The notes below the pieces were generated by a model. The model saw only the letters and a program-made list of their open reading frames with translations, did not search any database and was not told the DNA's origin. The position numbers were made by a program, and so were the translations under genes. From positions 1-29,015 of IMG/VR virus record IMGVR_UViG_3300036835_000203: 29,015 nucleotides of DNA; one strand, written 5' to 3'. This document shows, in pieces, positions 1 to 5,290 of the stretch. The DNA comes from a virus. Within the stretch, counting starts at the first letter, position 1, and each line of letters opens with the position of its first letter.

Positions 1-2
1 AC

Positions 3-53
3 CCGCGACGTCGGCACGACTGCCTGCGCGGACCGGCGGAGGACGCCGCGTGA
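3..53 (+). CDS. 3' end of an upstream gene (partial)
   Basis: An open frame enters from the left edge and stops at a TGA at 51-53, giving about 16 C-terminal residues that end in GPAEDAA. The stop overlaps the GTG of the next small gene as GTGA, the same coupling used by most junctions in this window, which is the main reason to believe the frame. Too little is present to name the product. Confidence 0.4.
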   Translation, partial: PRRRHDCLRGPAEDAA

Positions 54-136
54 GCGACGACCAGCTGCACGTCTATCTGCCGTTCGGCTTTTTGCTGCTG
101 CTGATCCTGATCATCGCCCTGCGGAGCCTCGGCTGA
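50..136 (+). CDS. 28-residue single-span membrane peptide (possible mini-holin)
   Basis: The GTG start at 50 is preceded by a GGAGGA Shine-Dalgarno at 38-43, and the frame closes at TGA 134-136. The peptide is nearly all one hydrophobic segment (residues 9-24, rich in Leu and Ile) with an acidic N-terminus (SDD) and an Arg-containing C-terminus. It lies directly before a secreted cell-wall hydrolase, and its stop overlaps an ATG at 136 (TGATG). A small membrane protein in front of a peptidoglycan hydrolase suggests a holin or hydrolase partner, but that role is inferred only from position and hydrophobicity. No family is recognised. It could also be a regulatory leader peptide. Confidence 0.45.
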   Translation: MSDDQLHVYLPFGFLLLLILIIALRSLG

Positions 137-143
137 TGGCGCG

Positions 144-668
144 GTGTCGCTATGGCGCAGGCGTGATCGTGGGTGCCTTGGCGCAGGCGTGATCGTGGGT
201 GCCGCGATGGTGCTGTTCGGCTTCGCGGCACTTGGCCTGCACGCCCAGGACCCGCAGACCGACGTCCAGCAGGCAGCCAAAGCTGCGGGCGTGGACCCGG
301 TGGACCTGGCCGGCGCGGCCAACACGCTGGGCGTCGACCCGTGGGTGTACGTGCGCGCCGAAGGACTCCTCGAGCATGCCCAGCCGCCGCCGGTCGCCGC
401 CCCACCACCGCCGCCGGCGCGCGGGTCACTCTGGGACAAGCTGGCCGGTTGCGAGGCGAGTGGCAACTGGCACTCGGCGTCGAACCCGCGTTACAAGGGC
501 GGGCTGCAATTCGACGCCACGACGTGGGCCAGGTACGGCGGACTGGCGTTTGCCTGGCGGGCGGACTTCGCCACGCGCGAGCAACAGATCGTCGTCGCCG
601 AGCGGACCCTCGCCACGCAGGGATTCGCGGCCTGGCCGGTGTGCAGTCGGCAGTTGGGACTCCGATGA
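144..668 (+). CDS. Rpf-like (resuscitation-promoting-factor type) transglycosylase, secreted
   Basis: This is a 174-residue protein with a hydrophobic N-terminal segment (about residues 12-34, ending GLHAQ) that reads as a signal peptide or signal anchor. A predicted extracytoplasmic linker rich in Pro/Ala (residues 79-93) follows, then a C-terminal domain (about 94-174) with the hallmarks of the Rpf transglycosylase-like family: WDKLAGCEASGNW, YKGGLQF, TREQQIVVAE and WPVC. E104 in CEASGNW matches the catalytic glutamate of Rpf proteins, and C103 and C167 match their conserved disulfide. The enzyme should cleave peptidoglycan glycan strands. The start is uncertain. The GTG at 144 is the first start in the full-length frame, but a 26-bp tandem duplication has put the natural-looking ATG at 136 (overlapping the upstream stop) out of frame. 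The stop overlaps the next start (ATGA). A lysis or cell-wall entry role is inferred. Confidence 0.8.
   Translation: MSLWRRRDRGCLGAGVIVGAAMVLFGFAALGLHAQDPQTDVQQAAKAAGVDPVDLAGAANTLGVDPWVYVRAEGLLEHAQPPPVAAPPPPPARGSLWDKLAGCEASGNWHSASNPRYKGGLQFDATTWARYGGLAFAWRADFATREQQIVVAERTLATQGFAAWPVCSRQLGLR
153..203 (+). repeat. 26-bp-period tandem duplication inside the Rpf-like gene start
   Basis: Two identical 25-nt copies (153-177 and 179-203, beginning TGGCGCAGGCGTGATC) are separated by one T, giving a period of 26 bp. Because 26 is not a multiple of three, the second copy is read in another frame. The ATG at 136 opens a frame encoding a signal-like start (MARCRYGAGVIVGA) that reaches a stop within the second copy. 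Removing one unit fuses that start directly to the hydrolase frame. Confidence 0.9.
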
Positions 669-871
669 CCGACATTGTGTGGCGCCTGGCCGAAGAGGAC
701 GCTTGGGCTCTACGAGTGTTCTTGTCCGAAGCGTTGGAGAACCTCTGGCTCGCCGAGGACGAGCCATTGCGGCTCAACCTCGAACGCTGGTCGTCGGAGC
801 TGCGGATGCTGTCCGACCAGCGAGCGCAGTACGACGCGTTGTTCCAGCCAGCGCTGGTCGGATTGGCATGA
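665..871 (+). CDS. hypothetical protein, 68 residues
   Basis: The ATG at 665 overlaps the hydrolase stop (ATGA) and the frame ends at TGA 869-871, itself overlapping the next ATG. The product is a short acidic protein, probably helical, with alternating charged and hydrophobic residues (AEEDAWALRVFLSEALENLW) and Trp residues near positions 6, 13 and 28. There is no signal peptide, membrane span or Cys cluster. I do not recognise the family. Overlap on both sides makes it very likely to be translated with its neighbours. Confidence 0.6.
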   Translation: MTDIVWRLAEEDAWALRVFLSEALENLWLAEDEPLRLNLERWSSELRMLSDQRAQYDALFQPALVGLA

Positions 872-1077
872 TGCAACCTGCGACGTTTGCGCAACAGGCC
901 GTGTGGGACGCGTTTGCCGACGTGACCGCCGTGCTGAAGGCCGGTGACGCGCCGTCGGCTGACCAACTCGAGCAGGTCCGCGACGCCCTGGCACTGCTCA
1001 AGCTCGAGCCGCAGCCGGACGGCTTCGTCAAGGTGCTGGAAATGGCGCTCGACAGTCTCTTGAAGGGAGGCATATGA
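868..1077 (+). CDS. hypothetical protein, 69 residues
   Basis: The frame starts ATGATG at 868 in overlap with the previous stop and ends at 1075-1077, overlapping the recombinase start. The 69-residue product appears to be mostly alpha-helical (LEQVRDALALLKLE; VLEMALDSLLKGG) and mildly acidic. Its place directly upstream of the Bet-like gene would fit an accessory protein of recombination or replication, but nothing in the sequence identifies it. The AAGGGAGG-like stretch at its 3' end (1064-1069, AGGGAG) can serve as ribosome-binding site for the recombinase. Confidence 0.6.
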   Translation: MMQPATFAQQAVWDAFADVTAVLKAGDAPSADQLEQVRDALALLKLEPQPDGFVKVLEMALDSLLKGGI

Positions 1078-2024
1078 CCCAATCACTCGCCCGCGCGGAG
1101 CCGATCGGCCTGGCGCGGAACGTCTTCGGCGACGAGCGCATCGCGGTGCTCAAGGAGCAGCTCGGCCGCGGCTGGAAGGAGCCGATGACCGATGCCGAGC
1201 TCGAGCACATCGCGCTGATCTACCAGCGCACGCACCTGGACCCGCTGGCCAAACCGGCGCAGATCTACTTCATCAAGCGCTGGGACACGCGATTGAAGAA
1301 GGAGGTGATGACACCGCAGGTCTCGATCGATGGGCTGCGGCTGGTCGCCCAGCGCTCGCGCAAGCGCTTTCAGCAGGTGGGCCCGCAGTGGACCGCCGAC
1401 GGCGAGAAGTGGCTGGACGTGTGGCTGTCGGAAAAGCCGCCGGCCGCGGCGCGCGTCGGCATCCGACAGCAGGGCTTTCCGGAGCCGACGTGGAGCGTGG
1501 CGACCTGGCGCGAATTCGTCCAGACCCAGGACGAGTACGACAGCCGCGGCAACAAGACCGGGCGCAAGGTGCTGGCCCCGTTCTGGGAAAAGATGGGTCC
1601 GCACATGCTGGCCAAGACGGCCGAGGGGCTCGCGCTCAAGCGGCAGTTCTCACTGGAGACGAACGAGCTCGAGCTGGCGCGCATCGACGAGGACTGGCGC
1701 CAGGAGCAGGCACGCCTGTCGCAGCGCTATGTCGAGATCTTCGGCACCGACGACAACGCCCTCGAGTTGCCATCCGGTCGCGTCGTCGATCGCAGTACCG
1801 GTGAGGTGCTCGCCGAGCCGGCGCAGGACCCCACCACGCCGTCACCAGCGACGCGCGGGTTTGTGGCACACACGAATGAGCGCGGCGAGACCATCCACAT
1901 ACCACGTGAAGCGGAGGACGAGCGGGCCCAGGCGATCGTCGAGCAGGCGCACGCCGCGGCGGCGAACCGCGACGCGGACCTGGCCGAGGTCGACCGCCAG
2001 CGGCGCGAGGAAGGGCTCATCTGA
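1074..2024 (+). CDS. bet: Bet/RecT-family single-strand annealing recombinase
   Basis: This 316-residue protein matches the phage recombination protein Bet (RecT family). Family-typical blocks are THLDPLAKPAQIYFIKRW (about 54-70), MTPQVSIDGLRLVAQR (about 79-94), FWEKMGPHMLAKTAEGLALK (about 170-189) and the LETNEL that follows. The core spans about residues 30-215. The remaining 100 residues form a low-complexity, charged tail rich in Ala, Glu and Arg. Such proteins anneal complementary ssDNA during phage recombination and replication, normally with a 5'-3' exonuclease and an SSB. Neither partner is seen here, although they may lie left of the window. The ATG overlaps the previous stop, with an AGGGAG 5-10 nt upstream. 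Confidence 0.88.
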   Translation: MTQSLARAEPIGLARNVFGDERIAVLKEQLGRGWKEPMTDAELEHIALIYQRTHLDPLAKPAQIYFIKRWDTRLKKEVMTPQVSIDGLRLVAQRSRKRFQQVGPQWTADGEKWLDVWLSEKPPAAARVGIRQQGFPEPTWSVATWREFVQTQDEYDSRGNKTGRKVLAPFWEKMGPHMLAKTAEGLALKRQFSLETNELELARIDEDWRQEQARLSQRYVEIFGTDDNALELPSGRVVDRSTGEVLAEPAQDPTTPSPATRGFVAHTNERGETIHIPREAEDERAQAIVEQAHAAAANRDADLAEVDRQRREEGLI

Positions 2025-2230
2025 TGCCGTTATTCGAAGTGGCGATACTTCAGAACCCGACGAAGAAGGCGGCGGAGGATGGCGCCGGCCAGGAGCTGAT
2101 CTTCGGTCCCAAGGCCGTGGTCGCGCGTGACGCCCAGTCGGCGGCGATCAGCGCGGTGCTCGACTCCAACGGTGAGCTGCACGACGTCGAGCGCTCGCGG
2201 ATGGAGGTGCTGGTGCGCCCTTTTGCGTGA
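2024..2230 (+). CDS. hypothetical protein, 68 residues
   Basis: The ATG at 2024 overlaps the Bet stop (TGATG). The 68-residue product starts MPLFEVAILQNPTKK, followed by ELIFGPKAVVARDAQSAAI. That looks like a compact alpha/beta fold with an early beta strand (LFEVAIL) and a second strand (LIFGPKAVVA). Small phage proteins of this look are common, but I cannot give a function. It has no Cys cluster, signal peptide or membrane span. Its C-terminal codons overlap the next gene as GTGA. Confidence 0.65.
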   Translation: MPLFEVAILQNPTKKAAEDGAGQELIFGPKAVVARDAQSAAISAVLDSNGELHDVERSRMEVLVRPFA

Positions 2231-2481
2231 GCGCGCCCGATCCGACTGGCAAGCCAACCACCTTGACCAAGGAGAGCGTGGAGGCTCTGCGAGCGGAGAT
2301 GGCCAGAGCGTACCCGGCCCTCGTGTCGCCGGGCACTGCCGTGCAAGTGAATCCGTTCGCTCAGCTCCAGCAGGGTGGCTTCACGGCACTACCCGTCGTG
2401 GCCGGCGCGCAATCCTTCAATGCGCAGCAGCTCACCCAGACGGTGCCTGACATCTACATCGGTGGCAATCGTCGTATATGA
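2227..2481 (+). CDS. hypothetical protein, 84 residues
   Basis: The frame starts at GTG 2227, overlapping the previous stop, and ends at 2479-2481 in overlap with the methylase start. The N-terminal third is polar and helical (TKESVEALRAEMARAYPALV). The remainder is Gln- and Pro-containing and probably flexible, ending YIGGNRRI. I do not recognise a family. Position between the recombinase and methylase and overlaps at both ends support translation. Confidence 0.55.
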   Translation: MSAPDPTGKPTTLTKESVEALRAEMARAYPALVSPGTAVQVNPFAQLQQGGFTALPVVAGAQSFNAQQLTQTVPDIYIGGNRRI

Positions 2482-3260
2482 CGCGCGTCAGCAGCGACGC
2501 GGATCTGCTCAACCAACTGATCGGGCTGCACTACTACCACGAGCCGATCATTCTTGACGCGTCGTGGGGTGGTGGACGGATGTGGAAGGGCTGCCCCTAC
2601 CAACCATCCGTCCGGCTCGACCAGCGCGCGCTCCCGGGCGTCGATATCGTCGGCGACTGGAACAATCTCGGCCAACTGTTCACTCCGGGGACGTTCCAGA
2701 TGGTGGTGTGGGATCCGCCGCACCAGACCAACGGTGGCCAGAACGCGCTGGCCAGCAAACGCTGGGCGGACAGGTACGGCACCGACATCTACCGCGCGGA
2801 GGACATCACCGGTCTGTACCCGGGCTTTCTCAAGGCCGCGCGGGAGGTCCTGCAGCCGGTCGGCACGCTGCTCTGCAAGCTCGCTGACCAGGCACACACG
2901 GGCGTACAGCATCTCCAGGCGGTGGACTTCGTCGTCGCCGCGCGCGCGGCTGGCTGGACCGTGTGCGAGATGGTGCCCAAGCTGCGCCGACCAGGACCGA
3001 TTGACCCGAAGTGGCGGCGCCAATTCCACATCCGCAAGGCGTGGAGCTACTGGATCTGCGCCCACCCGGGCGCGCGCTGCCCGGCGGTGGGCGTGCCGCT
3101 GGTCAGGACCTGCGAGGCCTGCGGACGTGGGTTTCATGCCCGACGCCGCGATGCGCGGACGTGCAGTCCCAACTGCAAACTTCGCCGATGGAGGCGCCAA
3201 AAAGAAACCTTTAGCAGTAGCGTCGCCCAACAGATAAAGGTTTCAAAATTGAGCTCATGA
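2478..3260 (+). CDS. DNA methyltransferase-like protein with C-terminal zinc finger
   Basis: This 260-residue protein has a motif-I-like SAM-binding loop (IILDASWGGGRMW, about 24-36) and a catalytic-type DPPH at 79-82 in VVWDPPH, a variant of the DPPY/NPPY motif of amino-DNA methyltransferases. Residues 107-170 show the expected later strands (LLCKLAD, TVCEMVPK). The C-terminus carries a four-Cys finger, C212-x2-C215 and C229-x3-C233 (CEACGRGF and CSPNC), followed by an Arg/Lys-rich stretch suited to DNA contact. Methylation of phage DNA, for example against host restriction, is the likely role. The target base is unknown. The last 20 residues are Ser/Lys-rich and AT-rich at DNA level, unlike the rest of the gene, and contain an inverted repeat. 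The ATG overlaps the previous stop. Confidence 0.75.
   Translation: MTRVSSDADLLNQLIGLHYYHEPIILDASWGGGRMWKGCPYQPSVRLDQRALPGVDIVGDWNNLGQLFTPGTFQMVVWDPPHQTNGGQNALASKRWADRYGTDIYRAEDITGLYPGFLKAAREVLQPVGTLLCKLADQAHTGVQHLQAVDFVVAARAAGWTVCEMVPKLRRPGPIDPKWRRQFHIRKAWSYWICAHPGARCPAVGVPLVRTCEACGRGFHARRRDARTCSPNCKLRRWRRQKETFSSSVAQQIKVSKLSS
3204..3244. repeat. AT-rich 10-bp inverted repeat, 21-nt spacer
   Basis: GAAACCTTTA (3204-3213) and its exact reverse complement TAAAGGTTTC (3235-3244) flank a 21-nt spacer. The pair sits at the 3' end of the methylase gene and 12 bp before the next ATG, in one of the most AT-rich patches of the window. It could be an operator, a protein-binding site or an RNA hairpin. 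There is no T-run behind it, so a simple terminator is unlikely. Confidence 0.7.
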
Positions 3261-3451
3261 AGCTGTCGATCGACGACCTGAATGATTTTGGCCGCGCCCG
3301 CCTCGAGGACGATTTCGCCAATGTGGAGCGACGGGACGGTGGCAAGACGTCGCGTCTCGACTTTGCGCTGGGCTGGATGGCGATGGCGGTGCGACATCGA
3401 CTGTGGAGCTACTTCGAGACACCACCAGACGTCGGGGACAAGTCCGGATGA
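3257..3451 (+). CDS. hypothetical protein, 64 residues
   Basis: The ATG at 3257 overlaps the methylase stop (ATGA), and the frame ends in overlap with the next ATG at 3448. The product begins MKLSIDDLNDFGRARLEDDF and continues with an apparently helical stretch (LDFALGWMAMAVRHRLW). It is soluble and mixed-charge, with no Cys. I cannot assign a family. The inverted repeat just upstream may affect its expression. Confidence 0.55.
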   Translation: MKLSIDDLNDFGRARLEDDFANVERRDGGKTSRLDFALGWMAMAVRHRLWSYFETPPDVGDKSG

Positions 3452-3681
3452 CACGGCGGCCGCGGGCGCTCGAGGGCGAGACCGAACGCGAGTACGCCTG
3501 GAGAATCTATCCGGACGACGCGCGCGAGCTGCTGCTGGCGCCGGAGCGACGCTGCAGCCAGCCGCTGTGTCAGGCCCCCATCTGGTGGGGTTTTTCTAGA
3601 GTCAACAACCGGCGGTGTCCGTTCGACATCAAACCGGACGGGACCAGGACGACAACCAACCACTGGCGAACGTGCAGATAA
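3448..3681 (+). CDS. small zinc-binding protein, 77 residues
   Basis: The ATG at 3448, overlapping the upstream stop, is preferred to an in-frame start at 3403. After a basic N-terminus the protein has a Cys/His arrangement: C-x4-C (CSQPLC) followed by IWWGF, RCPFD and a final NHWRTC. This spacing resembles small phage zinc-ribbon proteins of the pattern C..C ... G..PFD ... H(W/F).TC. Nucleic-acid binding is a reasonable inference. A terminator-like hairpin with five T residues is embedded in its coding sequence (3576-3595). Confidence 0.65.
   Translation: MTRRPRALEGETEREYAWRIYPDDARELLLAPERRCSQPLCQAPIWWGFSRVNNRRCPFDIKPDGTRTTTNHWRTCR
3576..3595 (+). terminator. terminator-like hairpin inside a coding region
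   Basis: CCCCA (3576-3580), the loop TCTGG, and TGGGG (3586-3590) form a 5-bp GC-rich stem followed directly by TTTTT (3591-3595). The shape is that of a short intrinsic terminator on the plus strand. It lies inside the zinc-ribbon gene and about 110 bp before a gene with its own strong ribosome-binding site. The stem is short, so it may be only partly active or fortuitous. Confidence 0.35.
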
Positions 3682-3707
3682 CGACCAGAGAAAAAGGAGC
3701 GATAGCG

Positions 3708-4019
3708 ATGCAATTCAAAGCGCGACTCGCCGCGGTGCGCGGCACGCCCTTACGCGCAGATGACGTTCGCACGGTCATTCGTCTCAACCTGGAGGCGCAC
3801 GACATTCCAGCGGACTGGCTGTTCGAGCAACTCGGTGAGGACCTGGTGGTCAATCTTGCCCAGAGCACGCCGTCGATGGGGCCGCTCTTCGAAGCGGACG
3901 CGGAGGAAGTCGAGGATCGCAGCAACGGGCATGTGGAGGACGAGGCGGAGTCCGAACGGGTGGTGGTTCGATCCAATGGCCGGCGGCGGCACGGCACACG
4001 CTCGAGCGAGCAGGTCTAG
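3708..4019 (+). CDS. hypothetical protein, 103 residues, acidic tail
   Basis: The start at ATG 3708 is chosen over an upstream in-frame start because an AAAAAGGAG ribosome-binding site lies at 3691-3699, one of the clearest in the window. The first 65 residues look folded (PLRADDVRTVIRLNLEAHDI, then WLFEQLGEDLVVNLA). The last 40 are highly charged, acidic then basic (EADAEEVEDR ... RSNGRRRHG), and probably disordered. It is the first gene after a break in the overlap chain, so it may head a new translational unit with the replication genes. Function is not recognised. Confidence 0.65.
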   Translation: MQFKARLAAVRGTPLRADDVRTVIRLNLEAHDIPADWLFEQLGEDLVVNLAQSTPSMGPLFEADAEEVEDRSNGHVEDEAESERVVVRSNGRRRHGTRSSEQV

Positions 4020-4031
4020 GGAGCTTGCCAG

Positions 4032-4361
4032 GTGGCTGTGCTGGACACGCACTGGCATGCCAATCCGAAGATCCTGGCGCTCGGGCTCGACGCGATGGGG
4101 CTGCACGCGTGGAGCATCAGCTACTGCGACGATCTGTTGACTAACGGATTCGTACCTTTGAACGCGTTGCCGCAGCTGCCGCGCATCAAGCAGGCGGTCA
4201 AGGCGCTGGTGGATGCTGGTCGGTGGGAGGTTGTCGACGGCGGATTCCGGTTGCATAACTATTTGCGCTACAACCGGAGTCGGGAGAAGGTCGTCGCGGA
4301 GCGCGACGCGGCGCGGATGCGGCGGGAGCGAGGGCGCGCCGTGAATGGCCATGGCCCATGA
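4032..4361 (+). CDS. phage replication-initiator-like (winged-helix) protein, N-terminal part
   Basis: The GTG start at 4032 is preceded by AGGGAG at 4018-4023. The 109-residue product follows the layout of phage replisome-organiser N-terminal domains: DTHWHANPKILALGLDAMGL, a stretch with NGFVPLNALP, then LVDAGRWEVVDGGFRLHNYL and a basic YNRSREKV...RMRRERGR tail. In that family a winged helix binds origin DNA and recruits replication proteins. The protein is shorter than typical members because its frame ends at 4361, where a second ORF starts in another frame (ATGA) and supplies a repeat-rich, Ser-rich tail such as these proteins often carry. The following 11-bp repeats support an origin-linked role. 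Confidence 0.68.
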   Translation: MAVLDTHWHANPKILALGLDAMGLHAWSISYCDDLLTNGFVPLNALPQLPRIKQAVKALVDAGRWEVVDGGFRLHNYLRYNRSREKVVAERDAARMRRERGRAVNGHGP

Positions 4362-4651
4362 TCTGTTCGCCCGACGTTCGCCCGACGTTCGCCCGAAGTT
4401 CGCCCGAAATTCCGGCGACGTTCGCCCGACGTTCGGCCGCTACCCGGTCCCGGAGTACGTCGCTAGCTCTTAAAGACTCTTCTACCGGCAGCAGTAGCAG
4501 CAGCCAGACCGGGAGTGCGACCGGAGACCTGACGCCGGTGAGCCGCGCGCGCGAGGAGCGGCGCTCGCTGAGTTCAAATGCGGGGCAACGCAGGGCTGCT
4601 GCTGCTGCTGCAAATCTTGATTTTTTGACGAAAGTTTGGGTGTCTGCGTGA
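4358..4651 (+). CDS. 97-residue low-complexity protein coupled to the initiator (possible split C-terminal part)
   Basis: The ATG at 4358 overlaps the stop of the initiator-like gene, and the TGA at 4649-4651 overlaps the next GTG, so both ends fit the coupling pattern. The product starts with imperfect 11-residue repeats (SPDVRPTFARS, SPEIPATFARR) encoded by 11-bp DNA iterons. A Ser-rich patch (SSTGSSSSSQTGSATG) and an Ala run (RAAAAAAN) follow. This is probably disordered. It may be the tail of the replication protein split off by a frame change, or a separate product. The DNA it spans may matter more than the peptide. Confidence 0.45.
   Translation: MICSPDVRPTFARSSPEIPATFARRSAATRSRSTSLALKDSSTGSSSSSQTGSATGDLTPVSRAREERRSLSSNAGQRRAAAAAANLDFLTKVWVSA
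4365..4441 (+). repeat. seven 11-bp direct repeats (iteron-like)
   Basis: Consecutive 11-bp units start at 4365, 4376, 4387, 4398, 4409, 4420 and 4431. Consensus is GTTCGCCCGAC. Units 1, 2 and 6 are identical, units 3 and 4 end in AA, and units 5 and 7 are diverged. Spacing is about one helical turn, so a bound protein would sit on one DNA face. The array lies just downstream of the winged-helix replication gene, as phage origins often do. Confidence 0.85.
4365..4640. other. candidate replication origin region
   Basis: The block combines the 11-bp iterons (4365-4441), an imperfect 18-bp inverted repeat made of CAG- and CTG-type triplets (4488-4505 against 4594-4611, one mismatch, 88-nt loop), and an AT-rich stretch (about 4612-4640, containing GATTTTTTGACGAAAG) that stands out in this GC-rich sequence. 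Iterons plus an AT-rich segment beside an initiator-like gene is the classical layout of a theta origin. Assignment as origin is inference. Confidence 0.5.
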
Positions 4652-5070
4652 CCACTCGCGAGTCTGCTCTGAGCGAGTCTGACGCGCGCCAGATCGCGTG
4701 GGATTTTCGTCAGCAATTTCGCAACAGCGAGGCCTTCGAGCTGGCCTGGCACGCGCTCTTCGAGCTACGCACCGCCGTCACGCCCAGCCTGGCGCGGCGC
4801 TTCCTGCGTGAGGAGCTGGTCAAATATCGCGCCCACCTGGCCGGCCTGGAAGAACCCCCGCTCGGCGGCGCACCGCCCACCCCGCTGCGTCCGGGCCAGT
4901 CCGAGACGTATCGCTGCCCCGGGTGCGAGCGCGACCTGCCGGAGTGGTCACGCCAGGGCCACGCGCCCGACTGTCGGAATGCCGACTGCTACGGCCTCGA
5001 AGTGCGCTTTCGCGAGGGTCTGAGAAAACGCCGTCAGTCGCGCAAGAATGCGGTGGCAGCCGATGTCTGA
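4648..5070 (+). CDS. putative zinc-finger protein, 140 residues
   Basis: The GTG at 4648 overlaps the previous stop and is preferred to a TTG at 4636. The N-terminal half is helical (SESDARQIAWDFRQQF; AFELAWHALFELRTA). The C-terminal half carries a Cys cluster, CPGCERDL then HAPDCRNADC, followed by a basic tail (RKRRQSRKN). The C-x2-C ... C-x4-C pattern suggests one zinc-binding module and possible nucleic-acid binding. It follows the candidate origin and precedes the terminase genes. No family is recognised. Confidence 0.65.
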   Translation: MTTRESALSESDARQIAWDFRQQFRNSEAFELAWHALFELRTAVTPSLARRFLREELVKYRAHLAGLEEPPLGGAPPTPLRPGQSETYRCPGCERDLPEWSRQGHAPDCRNADCYGLEVRFREGLRKRRQSRKNAVAADV

Positions 5071-5290
5071 CCACTGTGTGTGCTGCGGCCAGCCGCTCGA
5101 GCTGCACCCACCCGGCTTCGGCTGGTACTGCTCGATACCCTGCGCCGAAGACCAGCTGCGCGCCCAGGTCCTGGGGACGCTGCTGCACAGCACGCCGCGC
5201 CGGGCCCTCAGCGTCGAAGAGTGGCACGACCTGAGCTCGTCCTACGCCACCGACCTGGCCACTCTCGAGCAGCTGGCGGTCCATGTCTGA
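5063..5290 (+). CDS. small Cys-rich protein, 75 residues
   Basis: The ATG at 5063 overlaps the previous stop by 8 bp and is preferred to an in-frame start at 5048. The N-terminus has CVCCGQPLEL and then WYCSIPC, a treble-clef-like zinc finger arrangement. The rest is helical (LRAQVLGTLLH; DLATLEQLAV). It directly precedes the small terminase gene with a TGATG overlap, so it could be a DNA-binding accessory of packaging or late gene expression, but this is only positional. Confidence 0.6.
   Translation: MSDHCVCCGQPLELHPPGFGWYCSIPCAEDQLRAQVLGTLLHSTPRRALSVEEWHDLSSSYATDLATLEQLAVHV

Noticed and set aside
3615-3707. Upstream extension of the 103-residue protein
   Set aside because: It overlaps the zinc-ribbon gene in another frame, and the strong AAAAAGGAG site supports ATG 3708.
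4365-4441. CRISPR-like array
   Set aside because: Units are 11 bp, contiguous and without spacers, so not CRISPR.
4198-4752. Reverse-strand frame over the 11-bp repeats with repeated RANVGRTSGE-like peptides
   Set aside because: The repeat peptides come from reading the iterons backwards; flanking sequence makes no sense as protein, and forward overlaps are exact.
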